Below, one piece after another: positions 9,064 through 18,359 of a stretch of DNA of 64,000 bases. How positions within the stretch are numbered: position 1 is the first letter of the stretch; the number at the start of each line of letters is the position of its first letter. The stretch lies in contig JBJKYL010000016.1 of assembly GCA_045561055.1 (NCBI GenBank), forward strand, positions 1-64,000, given 5' to 3'. A program made the position numbers and the translations under genes. The notes under the pieces were generated by a model. The model was not told where the DNA came from. It searched no databases and was given only the letters and a program-made list of their open reading frames with translations. The stretch is from SMWC01 sp045561055. Lineage in GTDB: Bacteria; Pseudomonadota; Gammaproteobacteria; Steroidobacterales; Rariloculaceae.

Positions 9064-10326
9064 ATGCAAAGATTTATTTTCTTGCTCTCGCTAATCTGTG
9101 CGTTAAATTCGAGCCGAGCGCAAGAAGTGAGACACCCGGGTACCGGTTTCTCAGCTATCCCGTCAGAGATAGGTGGCCAGGACATATTCGGCCCCTACGA
9201 CATAGTTGAGAATTGGCCCAAGGATACCGCAACAGTAGTTGGGCATGAGGAATGGACCTTCGCTGCCGTCCGCGGCGTCTTCGCACAGAGTCCCGATCGT
9301 ATACTGGCGGTGCAGCTCGGCGAGCTGCCTAACATCGAACGTCCAGAACCACGTCTCTTACCCGAGATTGGTCCTGGTATTGGTTACCCGGTGGCTCGTG
9401 CGCCCTGGCGGAGCTACCGGTCTGCGATGGGAGCGGATGGAGCCAACCTGCTTAGCGGCGCCGGTGCCCGGGAAGGCATCGATTACCGCAGTGGTCATGG
9501 CATTATAGTTTTTGATGGTGAGGGTAACCTTATAGAAGAATGGACGCAGTGGGACTCGATTCTACTTCGGCCGCATTCGATCTACATAAGCCCTTACGAT
9601 CCCGATAAGCACGTTTGGGTTATCGACGACGGCCTACATGTGATCTATAAGTTCACTAACGATGGTAAGGAACTTGTGCAGACGATTGGTGTCGCCGGTG
9701 AGGGTGGTATCGACGAAAATCATCTCTTCTGGCCGTGCTATATGGACTGGGCGCCCGACGGCAGTTTCTACGTTTCTGACGGCGGAGACTTTTACATGCC
9801 GGACCGACCTCTAGGCGCCCGTGTCGTCAAGTTCGACAAAGAGGGTAACTATCTTCTCGAGTGGGGACAGGAAGGCATTCCACCTGACGAGTCTCGTCCT
9901 GCCTACTTTAATAACGTCCACGGTATCGCAGTAGATCCAGCAACTGGAAACGTTTTCGTTAACGATCGTGAGAACCATCGGATCCAAGCGTTCACAGGAG
10001 ATGGAGAGTATTTACGCGAATGGTCGGTCGGTAACCCACCTTCCGATCTACATATGTTTATTATCACGGCGGATAGTTATCTATGGGCTGCGGATCGGGG
10101 TTCAAACAAGATTCTTAAATATGATTTGTACGGCAATCTCTTGTACTCATGGGGGGTTAGTGGCGACTTCCCGGGCGGTATGTGGGGAGTCCACGCTATA
10201 AGCGTCGATACGGATGGCAATTTCTATGTCGCCGAGGTCGATAATGGTCGCTTGCAGAAGTACCGACCACGTCCTGGCGCGAACCCTGAATTTCTCGTTG
10301 GTCCGCCAGTAGGCTCCACTAGGTAA
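9064..10326 (+). CDS. Exported NHL-repeat beta-propeller protein (peptidyl-hydroxyglycine lyase-like)
   Basis: Secreted or periplasmic six-bladed propeller of 420 residues. A Sec signal peptide covers residues 1-20 (cleavage after SSRAQ). Several NHL repeats follow, for example HGIAVDPATGNVFVNDREN, SYLWAADRGSNKILKYD and HAISVDTDGNFYVAEVDN. This arrangement resembles bacterial proteins annotated as peptidyl-alpha-hydroxyglycine alpha-amidating lyase-like; enzymatic activity is not shown by the sequence. ATG 9064 has AAGGA about 10 nt upstream and starts the signal peptide directly; an in-frame upstream start at 8992 would overlap the small gene before it. The next gene, an MBL-fold lipoprotein, is 39 nt downstream, and all following products are exported too. 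Confidence 0.8.
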   Translation: MQRFIFLLSLICALNSSRAQEVRHPGTGFSAIPSEIGGQDIFGPYDIVENWPKDTATVVGHEEWTFAAVRGVFAQSPDRILAVQLGELPNIERPEPRLLPEIGPGIGYPVARAPWRSYRSAMGADGANLLSGAGAREGIDYRSGHGIIVFDGEGNLIEEWTQWDSILLRPHSIYISPYDPDKHVWVIDDGLHVIYKFTNDGKELVQTIGVAGEGGIDENHLFWPCYMDWAPDGSFYVSDGGDFYMPDRPLGARVVKFDKEGNYLLEWGQEGIPPDESRPAYFNNVHGIAVDPATGNVFVNDRENHRIQAFTGDGEYLREWSVGNPPSDLHMFIITADSYLWAADRGSNKILKYDLYGNLLYSWGVSGDFPGGMWGVHAISVDTDGNFYVAEVDNGRLQKYRPRPGANPEFLVGPPVGSTR

Positions 10327-10365
10327 GGTTTTTCAAACAAGAACCATTTAGGAGGAGAATCTACA

Positions 10366-11229
10366 ATGAAAAATATGTGGTTTTCTTTCAGTTTAGCCTT
10401 ATTTGTAATGTCTGGATGGGTTTTGCAAGCATGTGTTCCGACCGAGCCCACGCGTGAGATCATGAACATTGTTGGAGATCTTTATCGCGTCACGGATGAT
10501 AATCATCGGACGGTCTTCCTTGTCACCTCTGAAGGAATCATTCTTGCCGACCCGATCAGTGCGGCCTTTGCCAACTGGCTTAAGGTTGAGCTTGCGGAAC
10601 GTTTTGATGTGCCAGTCAGATACGTTCTTTACAGCCATCATCATTGGGATCATGCATCGGGTGCTGCTGCTTTCGCCGACACCGCGACCCTCATCGGTCA
10701 CGAGAATATGATTCCGAATTTATCTCGCGAGGCTGATGACCCGAGTTTTCAAGACGTTCAGCCGCCGGACGTGATTTTTGCGGATCGTATGACCGTCACT
10801 CTTGGAGGCAAGACGGTTGAAATGATTCACGCATTACCGAGTCATAGCGACGATTCCGCCGTCATTCATTTCCTCAATGAGCGTGCGATTTTTGCGGTTG
10901 ATTTTTTCAATGTAGGCCGCTTGCCATTCGAGAATTTAGGCGGTGACGTGGAGCCATGGATTGCTGCAAACAAACAACTGCAGGCGACAATTAACTACGA
11001 TACTGCCGTGCCCGCGCATGGTCCGGTTGGGACTTCGGCTGATGTGAATGACTCTATTCGTTATCTTGAGGTGTTGGTGGCCGAAGTAACTCAAGGTATT
11101 GAAGCAGGACTGACCCTTGAAGAGCTGCAGGAAACCGTGCTCTTGGAGGATTTTTCCCACTATCAACAGTACGACGTATGGAGAGAGCAGAATGTTCAAG
11201 GTGCTTATCAGGGGTTAATGGTCGAGTAG
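10366..11229 (+). CDS. MBL-fold metallo-hydrolase, lipoprotein
   Basis: Metallo-beta-lactamase-fold hydrolase of 287 residues anchored as a lipoprotein: signal peptide with lipobox LQAC, acylated Cys at 23. The zinc motif HxHxDH is present as HHHWDH at residues 91-96. A downstream His lies in PSHSDDSAVIHF, an Asp in AIFAVDFFNVG, and a further His in VPAHGPVG, completing a two-metal site. The substrate cannot be read from the sequence; relatives include quinoprotein-associated and SoxH-like hydrolases. A very strong ribosome binding site, AGGAGGAGA, lies 7-8 nt before the ATG. The DUF6152 gene begins one base after its stop codon, so the two are surely co-transcribed. Confidence 0.85.
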   Translation: MKNMWFSFSLALFVMSGWVLQACVPTEPTREIMNIVGDLYRVTDDNHRTVFLVTSEGIILADPISAAFANWLKVELAERFDVPVRYVLYSHHHWDHASGAAAFADTATLIGHENMIPNLSREADDPSFQDVQPPDVIFADRMTVTLGGKTVEMIHALPSHSDDSAVIHFLNERAIFAVDFFNVGRLPFENLGGDVEPWIAANKQLQATINYDTAVPAHGPVGTSADVNDSIRYLEVLVAEVTQGIEAGLTLEELQETVLLEDFSHYQQYDVWREQNVQGAYQGLMVE

Positions 11230-11230
11230 T

Positions 11231-12274
11231 TTGAGAGTTTCACTGATACTCGTTGTTACTTTAGTGTCTGCGACGCCGCTCGCCGCTCACCACAGTGATG
11301 CGGGCCTCGACATGCAATCACTTGTGACGTTCGACGGCGCTGTTGTCGAGTACAACTGGCACAATCCGCACGTCTATATTGTTGTCGAGACGTCAGATGA
11401 CAACGGAGAAGTAGTTCAATGGTCGATACAGACAAGCTCAGCGATAACAGCTGCGCGCAACGGTTGGACCACCGATTCGCTGGTTCCTGGAGAAAGGGTG
11501 ACGTTTTCTGGGTATCCGGCCCATGATGGCCGTCCCTATGCGTTGCTGAAATCTATCGTGAAGGAAGGCGGTATTCCGCTCGGAGGACAGTATGATGCTG
11601 TCTCAGCCGGGCCACTTATCGCAGACTCCGAGATCACTGTTGGAACAACTACGCTCGAGGGCGTATGGATTTCTGACGGCGATAAACTCGTTGACTACCC
11701 TGGCGGATTCGACGGTTTCTTTCGTGCACAGATGACGCTTAACGAGAAAGGCGCTGCAGCGCAGGCTTCTTATAGCGAACTTTCTAACGAGAACCCGAAC
11801 TCGACCTGCGTTGGGCGTCCGACACCAGCAATGATTATTTCTTCAGTTCTCTACCCGCTCCAGATAGAGTTTCTTGATGGCGGGGCACGTATAGCGATTC
11901 GCAGTGAGTTTTTTGATGAAGAACGCATCGTTTATATGGATGGCAGGTCGCATCCGGATATTAGTCAACGGTTTCGAACCGGGCACTCTATAGGTACGTT
12001 AGAGGAAAACGTTCTCATCGTGGACACGATAAACTTCGATGATCATCGCTCACCCTATCAAACGGGAGTGCCTTCAGGCGCGCAGAAACACGTCGTGGAA
12101 CGTTACGAACTTAGTGAAGATGGTACGCGTGTCTTGGTTGATTTTTTGCTTGAAGATCCAGAATATTTAGCTACTTCGATGACGCATACAAGGGAGTTTG
12201 TATACATTCCTGATCATGTGATGCAGTCCTTCGACTGTGATGTTGAGTCAGCGCGAAGGTTTGTACTGGAGTAG
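11231..12274 (+). CDS. Exported DUF6152-family protein
   Basis: Periplasmic protein of 347 residues. A signal peptide (1-19) ends just before the HHS motif (His 20-21) that begins mature members of this family. An OB-like N-terminal domain with the signature WHNPHV (residues 43-48) follows. The C-terminal half contains the family-like ERIVYMDGRSHPD, GHSIGTLEENVLIVDT and a terminal Cys. DUF6152 proteins have no established function. The start codon is TTG one base after the MBL-fold gene stop, so translation is probably coupled. It is more divergent from the two copies at 52.6-54.7 kb than those are from each other, notably in the middle third. Confidence 0.8.
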   Translation: MRVSLILVVTLVSATPLAAHHSDAGLDMQSLVTFDGAVVEYNWHNPHVYIVVETSDDNGEVVQWSIQTSSAITAARNGWTTDSLVPGERVTFSGYPAHDGRPYALLKSIVKEGGIPLGGQYDAVSAGPLIADSEITVGTTTLEGVWISDGDKLVDYPGGFDGFFRAQMTLNEKGAAAQASYSELSNENPNSTCVGRPTPAMIISSVLYPLQIEFLDGGARIAIRSEFFDEERIVYMDGRSHPDISQRFRTGHSIGTLEENVLIVDTINFDDHRSPYQTGVPSGAQKHVVERYELSEDGTRVLVDFLLEDPEYLATSMTHTREFVYIPDHVMQSFDCDVESARRFVLE

Positions 12275-12292
12275 TCTCATAAGGACGAAAGC

Positions 12293-12748
12293 ATGCAAAA
12301 CACGACAAAATGGTTCTCGCTCATGCTTATTATTGTCCCCCTCAGTTGCTTTAACACATCATTCTCGCTCGCATTACCCTGATAGGGTAGTCAGATCAGG
12401 GTGATTTCGGAGCTCTATGATCTTGAGCGCATCATCTATATTAATGGTGTGGTCCCGCCGGCGAACGCTTTTACATCTTCCCTTGGTTATTCCATAGGCC
12501 GTTGGGAGGAGCGGACCTTAATTGTTACGACTTCACATATTAACTGGCCTTACTTCGATAATATTGGTACGCCTCTGATAGAGGAAGTAGAGATCGTCGA
12601 AAACTTTACTGTGACCGAAGATCAGACTCGACTTGATTATCGGTTTGTTGTTTCGGATCCGACGGTCTTTTCCCGTCCTGCCGTCTATGAGAGATATTGG
12701 TTGGCGCTCGGCGAAGATATCGAACCCTACAACTGTACGGTCTATTGA
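12293..12748 (+). pseudogene. Decayed DUF6152 gene: signal peptide joined to C-terminal third, with tandem stops
   Basis: ATG 12293 starts a good signal peptide (MQNTTKWFSLMLIIVPLS..., ending SFSLALP) and then meets TGA at 12380 and TAG at 12383. The same reading frame continues as GSQIRVISELYDLERIIYIN and on to NCTVY at 12748. This matches the C-terminal third of the DUF6152 proteins at 52607 and 53678: SLGYSIGRW, LIVTTSHINWPYFD and EDIEPYNCTVY all have direct counterparts. About 200 residues between signal and C-terminus are missing, including the WxNPHV domain. An in-frame internal deletion plus two consecutive stop codons therefore explains it. GTG 12401 could still start a 115-residue fragment, but it would lack an export signal. 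Confidence 0.8.
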
Positions 12749-12805
12749 CGACTGGTACCGTGTGCTGAAAGTTATTGGACCCTGATCCACGAGCGCGAAG
12801 AAAAC

Positions 12806-13765
12806 TTACTCGTCTAGGCTAGCCAACCACTCGTCGTCAGAGCCTTGGACGAGATCGTCAAACAGGTACGCGCTGAGATAACGTTCGCCTGTGTCAGGTA
12901 GCATGACCAGCATGACGGATCCGGGCGCTGCAGTCTCAGCAGCTTTATGTGCGGCTGCAAGCGTCGCGCCGGCTGAGATACCAACGAAGATTCCTTCCTC
13001 GGCCGCAAGGCGTCGCGCCATTGCTTTGCCGGCCTCATCAGAAACAGGTAGAAGCTGGTCGTGGATATCAGGATTGAGAACATCGGGGACGAAGTCTGGA
13101 GTCCAGCCCTGAATCTTGTGTGGTGTGAATTCCTGACCGCCGACGAGCTGCGCCCCTTCGGGTTCGGAGGCGATTATTTGTACGTCGGGTCGTGCCAGTT
13201 TAATCACCTCACCGGCACCGGTTAGCGTGCCACCAGTTCCCCAGCCCGTAACCCAGTAGTCGAGTTTCCGCCCAGCGAAATCGCAAAGAATTTCCGGTCC
13301 GGTAGTCTGGCGGTGGAATGCGGGGTTTGCCGGATTTTCGAATTGCCGGGCGAGGAACCAACCGTATTTTGCAGCCAACTCCTCGGCTTTTTTGACCATG
13401 CCCGTGCCGCGTTCAGCGGCTGGTGTGAGAATCACTCTAGCGCCGAACGCACGCATGATTTGCCGACGTTCAGCGGAGAAGCTGTCTGCCATTGTGGCGA
13501 CGAAACTGTAACCTCTGGCGGCCGCAACCATTGCCAGTGCGATGCCGGTATTACCGGAAGTGGCCTCGACAATAGTCTGTCCCGGCTCTATTTTTCCTCG
13601 ACGCTCAGCGTCGTCGATGATTGCAAACGCTAACCGGTCCTTTACCGAGCCGGCAGGGTTAAACGACTCCACCTTGGCGTACATTTCAACATGATCAGGG
13701 ACAACGTTGTGCAGTTTTACGACGGGGGTATTACCGAGGGTGTCAAGAATGCTTTCGTAGATCAT
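12806..13765 (-). CDS. cysK: Cysteine synthase (O-acetylserine sulfhydrylase)
   Basis: PLP enzyme that makes L-cysteine from O-acetylserine and sulfide. The PLP lysine is K42 in ESFNPAGSVKDR. The substrate loop TSGNTGIALA, the phosphate-binding GTGGTLTGAG and the C-terminal ISAGATLAA and LPDTGERYLS are all present. Length 319 residues matches CysK, which is normally 310-325. CysM is a possible alternative, since the two are hard to separate by eye. It lies 42 nt downstream of cysG on the same strand, with cysB divergent beyond it, forming a sulfur assimilation cluster probably controlled by CysB. Confidence 0.93.
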   Translation of the reverse strand: MIYESILDTLGNTPVVKLHNVVPDHVEMYAKVESFNPAGSVKDRLAFAIIDDAERRGKIEPGQTIVEATSGNTGIALAMVAAARGYSFVATMADSFSAERRQIMRAFGARVILTPAAERGTGMVKKAEELAAKYGWFLARQFENPANPAFHRQTTGPEILCDFAGRKLDYWVTGWGTGGTLTGAGEVIKLARPDVQIIASEPEGAQLVGGQEFTPHKIQGWTPDFVPDVLNPDIHDQLLPVSDEAGKAMARRLAAEEGIFVGISAGATLAAAHKAAETAAPGSVMLVMLPDTGERYLSAYLFDDLVQGSDDEWLASLDE

Positions 13766-13807
13766 GTTCCAGTCTCTCTTGTCGATTATAAATATGGTAG
13801 CGAACGA

Positions 13808-15250
13808 TCAGCTAATTTGCGCTAGGTACTCAGTACTATCGTCCTTAAACAGGACAGTGTTTTCGGGAGAAAACCAAGCATAGCGTTTAGCAAGTTTCGT
13901 GGTTTCGCCGACGAGTAGTAATGCAGGTGGTTTTATCTCGAGATTTTGTGCGGCGTCGGGTAGCTTCCTAAGTACCGTGCTAATGACACGTTGCGATTCG
14001 GTCGTGCCACGCTCGATCACGGCGACAGGGGTTTCGGGATTACTACCAATCTTGATAAGCCGCTCAGCAATTTCGCCGTACTGCGCGACGCCCATGTAGA
14101 GTGCCAGCGTTTCGTCAGCCCGGAGCGGGGCTAGATCGAACTGGTCCGAATCTTCTACATGCCCGGTTGTGAGCACGACTGAGCGTGCGACACCGCGTAA
14201 TGTGAGCGGTATTCCAGCGTAGGCTGCGCAGCCCTCAACCGCCGAAACACCAGGTACGATCTGGAACGGTAGGCCCGCATGAGCTAAAGCCTCGAGTTCC
14301 TCCCCGCCACGACCAAAGACCATTGGGTCTCCTCCTTTGAGCCGGCAGACGCGCTTGCCGCGACTTACGAGCTGGACGAGCAGCCGGTTGATTTGCTCCT
14401 GCCGGATAGAGGGTTGTCCTGGTTGTTTACCGACCGAAATTAATTCGGCATCGCGGCGTGCGAACTCGAGTACTCCCTTGCCGACTAAGCGGTCGTAGAG
14501 GACAACCTCGGCCTGGCTTAGCAACTGCTTGCCACGAAGCGTGATGAGGTCCGCACTTCCTGGACCCGCGCCAACAAGGTAGGCTTCGCCCCGTGTGTTA
14601 CCAGCATCCCGATGCCAGTCTTTGAGCGCCTGTTTGAGCGTTGCTTCCGCTTCCTGTTCGGCGCCCGAGTAGCACTGTTCTGGTAGAGGTCCAGCGAATA
14701 ATTTTTCCCAAAACCGCCGCCGTTGGCTGACGTCTGTAATGGACTTAGTAACGCGTTGTCGCCAGCGTCCAGACAGGGCCGCAAGACTGCCGAGCTGCGC
14801 GGGTAGCAGTGATTCAATCAATCCTTTAACCCAGCGCGCGAGTACGGGAGATTGGCCGCTACTCGATATAGCGACCGTTATTGGTGAGCGTTTTACGATC
14901 GCGGGCATGATGAATGAACATAGTTCTGTGTCGTCCACGACATTACAGAAGCACTGCCGCCGTTCGGCCGCGAGTGCGATACGAGTGTTAAGCTCGCGGT
15001 CGTCGGTTGCCGCAATAACGAGCCAATTGTTATCGAGGTCGGCTTCTTGAAAGGCACCTTTCCTAAGGTTAATGTCTGCGTTCGCCGCGAGTACGTCGAG
15101 TCCGGTCGTCGCGTTCAGGCTCACGACTTCGATGATTGCACCGGCATTGAGTAGTTCCCGAACCTTGCGTTCTGCCACGCCGCCGCCGCCTACGACTAGG
15201 CAGGGCCGGTCCTTTAGTTGGGTAAATATCGGCAGGTAGTCCTTAGCCAT
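13808..15250 (-). CDS. cysG: Siroheme synthase (trifunctional CysG)
   Basis: Makes siroheme, the cofactor of sulfite reductase, from uroporphyrinogen III. The N-terminal third is the precorrin-2 dehydrogenase/ferrochelatase: VVGGGGVAERKV is the NAD site, with a CysG dimerisation domain after it (ISSSGQSPVLARWVK). The C-terminal two thirds is the uroporphyrinogen-III C-methyltransferase: VGAGPGSADLITLRG, VVLYDRLV, RLKGGDPMVFGRGGEE and VPGVSAVEGCAAYAGIPLTL are its classic motifs. From ATG 15250 (MAKDYLPIF) it is 480 residues, close to E. coli CysG at 457. An upstream in-frame start at 15295 would add 15 unlike residues. It is upstream of cysK and divergent from cysB. Confidence 0.93.
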   Translation of the reverse strand: MAKDYLPIFTQLKDRPCLVVGGGGVAERKVRELLNAGAIIEVVSLNATTGLDVLAANADINLRKGAFQEADLDNNWLVIAATDDRELNTRIALAAERRQCFCNVVDDTELCSFIMPAIVKRSPITVAISSSGQSPVLARWVKGLIESLLPAQLGSLAALSGRWRQRVTKSITDVSQRRRFWEKLFAGPLPEQCYSGAEQEAEATLKQALKDWHRDAGNTRGEAYLVGAGPGSADLITLRGKQLLSQAEVVLYDRLVGKGVLEFARRDAELISVGKQPGQPSIRQEQINRLLVQLVSRGKRVCRLKGGDPMVFGRGGEELEALAHAGLPFQIVPGVSAVEGCAAYAGIPLTLRGVARSVVLTTGHVEDSDQFDLAPLRADETLALYMGVAQYGEIAERLIKIGSNPETPVAVIERGTTESQRVISTVLRKLPDAAQNLEIKPPALLLVGETTKLAKRYAWFSPENTVLFKDDSTEYLAQIS

Positions 15251-15393
15251 TCGTTCTCTAGCCGGGTGAGGGCACATTTCTAGCGTGTGTAACAATACCG
15301 TCGCTACTCTCTGGGGGACAAGACTATCTTTTTCTGCGCTTATACCAGGCGGGAATATATGTTAAATTATTGATTGTTATAGGTATTGTATAG

Positions 15394-15423
15394 TTGACAG
15401 CTCTTGTGACCAATGGTTATATG
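15394..15423 (+). promoter_or_regulatory. Candidate sigma70 promoter for cysB
   Basis: A perfect -35 hexamer TTGACA at 15394-15399 is followed after 18 nt by TATATG at 15418-15423 (4 of 6 to consensus). It lies 76 nt before the cysB start in the cysG-cysB divergent region. Inferred from sequence only. Confidence 0.35.
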
Positions 15424-15498
15424 TATAAATTCGACAGCTACTCTCGCCCATGGATGCGGTGTTTTTACTTGGTTGCTGAGTAGGAAACGGACGGACGC

Positions 15499-16509
15499 AT
15501 GACTCTGAAACAACTAAAATATCTTCTTGGCATTGTTGACAGTGGTCTGAATATCACCGCTGCGGCCGAACGCCTCTACACGAGTCAACCCGGCATCAGT
15601 AAACAGCTAAAACAGCTTGAAGCCGAGCTTGGCATGCAGTTATTTACTCGTAAGGGGAAGAGTCTCACAGCGGTTACGCCAGCCGGTCGTGAAGTTATCG
15701 ATCGTGCCCGTAAAATTGCGCGTGAAGTCGAGAACATCACCAGCCTTGCTCGTGACCTGACGGGTGAGCAAGAGGGAACGTTATCGATTGCGACGACCCA
15801 CACTCAGGCACGCTATGTTCTTCCGGATGTGATTCGCAAGTTCAGTGAGCGCTATCCGAAGGTCAATCTTGAGTTGCATCAGGGTACATCCGAGCAGATC
15901 GCTGAGCTCGTGAGTTCCCATCAGGTGGACTTCGCGATTGCGACGGGCGCCCAAAAATTATTCTCGAATCTGACGCTACTGCCGATCTATCATTGGAATC
16001 GTATAGTGCTCGTGCCTAATGATCACTTACTGGCGAAAGAGACGAGGCCAGTCGATCTTAAAATGCTTTCGGCGTATCCGCTTGTGACCTACGTGTTTAG
16101 TTTGACTGGGGAGTCGTCGTTTAAGCGCGCCTTCCAAGATGAAGGGCTTGAGCCACGAGTTGCGTTCACGGCACGGGATGCTGACATCATCAAAACCTAT
16201 GTGCGTATGGGAACGGGCGTAGGCGTAATTGCTTCGATGGCTTACGAGTGCCAGGACCAGGCAGACCTGACGGCAATTGATGCTAAGGATCTGTTCCCGC
16301 GGGTGACAACTTGGCTCGGCTTTCCGAAAGATATGGTATTAAGGCGCTATATGGCCGATTTCATTAACCTATTTGCACCGCATTATCGGTTGAGATTAAT
16401 CGCTGATGTAGCTGCACTTGAAACTCAGGAAGATGTGAATGATCTGTTGAAGGATATTAAGCTTCCGGTTCGCGGTGGCTGCGGAGAAGACGAGGTTTCC
16501 GCGGTTTAA
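15499..16509 (+). CDS. cysB: LysR-type regulator CysB of sulfur assimilation
   Basis: DNA-binding activator, in known cases responsive to N-acetylserine, of cysteine biosynthesis genes. The N-terminal winged HTH occupies residues 1-60 (MTLKQLKYLLGIVDSGLN, SQPGISKQLKQLEAELG), almost identical in form to CysB/Cbl. The LysR effector-binding domain follows, with the CysB-like ATTHTQARYVLP and EGTSEQ-type loop (HQGTSEQI). Length 336 is slightly more than E. coli CysB (324). It is divergent from cysG-cysK with about 250 nt between the starts, the usual arrangement for a LysR regulator and its targets. Confidence 0.9.
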   Translation: MTLKQLKYLLGIVDSGLNITAAAERLYTSQPGISKQLKQLEAELGMQLFTRKGKSLTAVTPAGREVIDRARKIAREVENITSLARDLTGEQEGTLSIATTHTQARYVLPDVIRKFSERYPKVNLELHQGTSEQIAELVSSHQVDFAIATGAQKLFSNLTLLPIYHWNRIVLVPNDHLLAKETRPVDLKMLSAYPLVTYVFSLTGESSFKRAFQDEGLEPRVAFTARDADIIKTYVRMGTGVGVIASMAYECQDQADLTAIDAKDLFPRVTTWLGFPKDMVLRRYMADFINLFAPHYRLRLIADVAALETQEDVNDLLKDIKLPVRGGCGEDEVSAV

Positions 16510-16545
16510 GAATTGTTACGAACACGTTACTTTGCTGTGCTTTGA

Positions 16546-17637
16546 TCAGACATTGAAGCGAAAATGGATTACGTCGCGTTCTGCGAGAATGTATTCCTTG
16601 CCTTCTAAACGCATGACGCCGGCCTCCTTGGCTCCTTGTTCACCATTACGATTGATAAATTCCTCAAACGCGATTACCTCCGCGCGAATAAACCCTCTCT
16701 GAAAATCAGTATGAATCTCGCCGGCAGCATCATAGGCGCTCGTTCCTTGCACAACAGTCCACGCACGAACTTCCTGCGGCCCGGCCGTATAAAAGGGCTG
16801 TAATCCGAGTAGTTTATAAGCTGCTGCGATTACGCGGTTCAGACCGGGTTCCGCTAATTCGAGTCCTTCCAGGTACTCTGTTTGGTCGGCCGGATCCAGC
16901 TGCGCCAGTTCGGCCTCTAACGTCGCGCAGATGGTTACGACGGGCGCACCTTTTGCGCTTGCATACTCGATTACGCGTTCGACGAGTGGGCTCTGTTTCT
17001 GGCTGTCCTCCGCCACGTTTGCGATATACATGACGGGTTTTGCTGTGATGAGGTGAATATCCCGTAGCAATGATTGCTCACTTGGTTCGAACACTTGTTC
17101 GCGCACCGGGGTGCCCTCTTCGAGAGTAGTCAACACGCGTCGCAGAAGATCGCGCCAGGTTACCGCATCTTTCTCATTGGTCTTCGCTTGTCGGATGGCT
17201 TTATCGAGCGCTCTTTCGACGGTCTCGAGGTCGGCCAGCAATAGTTCGGTGTTTACTACCTCGATATCTTCGAGCGGATCAACTTCGCCTGCAACATGGG
17301 TGACATCGTTTGTAGTAAAACATCGTACGAGATGGGCAATTGCATGGGTTTCGCGTATATGTGCGAGAAACTGATTACCGAGGCCTTCCCCCGTCGATGC
17401 CCCTTTCACGAGTCCGGCGATGTCGACGAACTCTACGACAGTGGGGATAACTCGCTTAGGTTGTACTATATCTGCTAGCGCCGACAGCTCTGGGTCGGGT
17501 ACGTTCACGACACCGACGTTAGGGTCGATCGTACAGAAGGGGTAATTTTCTGCTGGGATTTCCGACGCTGTAAGCGCGTTGAATAGCGTCGACTTACCAA
17601 CATTTGGTAGACCAACTATGCCGCACTTTATTCCCAC
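16546..17637 (-). CDS. ychF: Redox-regulated ATPase/GTPase YchF
   Basis: Universally conserved Obg-family P-loop protein (OLA1 homolog) that prefers ATP and associates with ribosomes. The Walker A motif [14 protein letters not shown] is near the N-terminus, followed by [20 protein letters not shown] (G3 and switch) and then the coiled-coil and TGS-like C-terminal domain ending in [14 protein letters not shown]. Length 363 residues equals E. coli YchF. It starts 3 nt after the pth stop, so the two are co-transcribed, as in most gammaproteobacteria. Confidence 0.95.
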   Translation of the reverse strand: MGIKCGIVGLPNVGKSTLFNALTASEIPAENYPFCTIDPNVGVVNVPDPELSALADIVQPKRVIPTVVEFVDIAGLVKGASTGEGLGNQFLAHIRETHAIAHLVRCFTTNDVTHVAGEVDPLEDIEVVNTELLLADLETVERALDKAIRQAKTNEKDAVTWRDLLRRVLTTLEEGTPVREQVFEPSEQSLLRDIHLITAKPVMYIANVAEDSQKQSPLVERVIEYASAKGAPVVTICATLEAELAQLDPADQTEYLEGLELAEPGLNRVIAAAYKLLGLQPFYTAGPQEVRAWTVVQGTSAYDAAGEIHTDFQRGFIRAEVIAFEEFINRNGEQGAKEAGVMRLEGKEYILAERDVIHFRFNV

Positions 17638-17640
17638 TTC

Positions 17641-18282
17641 CTAGTCCTCGGTCGGATTGTTGCTAACGTCTTTCTTATAGGCACGCGGATTCATACCACG
17701 GCTGTGGAGCCGTGTTTTGGCGAGTTCCGAGCCGTGTTCTATCAGCACTGGAAGCGTACCAATCGCCGCGTTGATTGCGTCGAGAATTTCATCCTCATCT
17801 GCAGATGGCGCCGGTCGTAATAGGTGACTTAGGACTTTATTGCGTCCTCCCTGTCCGGGATGACCGATACCGAGCCGTAGTCGCCAGAACTTTTTACCTA
17901 TACATCGGATGATGTCCCTCATTCCGTTATGGCCACCGTGCCCGCCGTCAAACTTAAGTTTTACGCGGCCGAGTTCGAGATCGAGTTCATCATAGACGAT
18001 CAAAATATGTTCGGGGATGATCTTGTAGTAGGAGGTCGTAGCAAACACGGACCTTCCACTTTCGTTCATATAGGTTTGCGGCTTGAGCAATCGGATTCGC
18101 GCACCGCAGACGCTAATTTCGGCAGTATCACCGTGTAGCCGATTCTCGGATCTAAACCTTCCGCCATGTGCTTGAGCAAGGATGTCGGTAAACCAGAAAC
18201 CCGCATTGTGGCGTGTTCGCTTATGCTCAGGACCTGGGTTTCCGAGTCCGACGATTAGTTCGATTTGCTGTCCCTGTCCCAT
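17641..18282 (-). CDS. pth: Peptidyl-tRNA hydrolase
   Basis: Recycles peptidyl-tRNA released from stalled ribosomes. IVGLGNPGPEHKRTRHNAGF carries the catalytic His (H25, equivalent to E. coli H20). PQTYMNESG and IVYDELDLELGRVKLKFDGG (with the Asp that activates the His) are the other signature segments, and GGHNGMRDI follows. At 213 residues it is slightly longer than E. coli Pth (194), the extra being a C-terminal tail ending in NPTED. It lies between rplY, separated by a hairpin, and ychF, which begins 3 nt after it. Confidence 0.95.
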   Translation of the reverse strand: MGQGQQIELIVGLGNPGPEHKRTRHNAGFWFTDILAQAHGGRFRSENRLHGDTAEISVCGARIRLLKPQTYMNESGRSVFATTSYYKIIPEHILIVYDELDLELGRVKLKFDGGHGGHNGMRDIIRCIGKKFWRLRLGIGHPGQGGRNKVLSHLLRPAPSADEDEILDAINAAIGTLPVLIEHGSELAKTRLHSRGMNPRAYKKDVSNNPTED

Positions 18283-18313
18283 AGCAGCATCCTAGCATCT
18301 AGGCTTGTAATGA

Positions 18314-18337
18314 AAAGGCCGCCCTGCGGCGGCCTTT
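18314..18337 (-). terminator. Perfect 10-bp hairpin between rplY and pth
   Basis: AAAGGCCGCC, loop of 4, GGCGGCCTTT form a perfect 10-bp stem just after the rplY stop and 32 nt before the pth start. On the minus strand the stem ends in CCTTTT, a short U run. It is a plausible terminator or attenuator reducing read-through from prs-rplY into pth-ychF. Confidence 0.55.
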
Positions 18338-18359
18338 GTCCTACAGTTGTTAGACCTTT

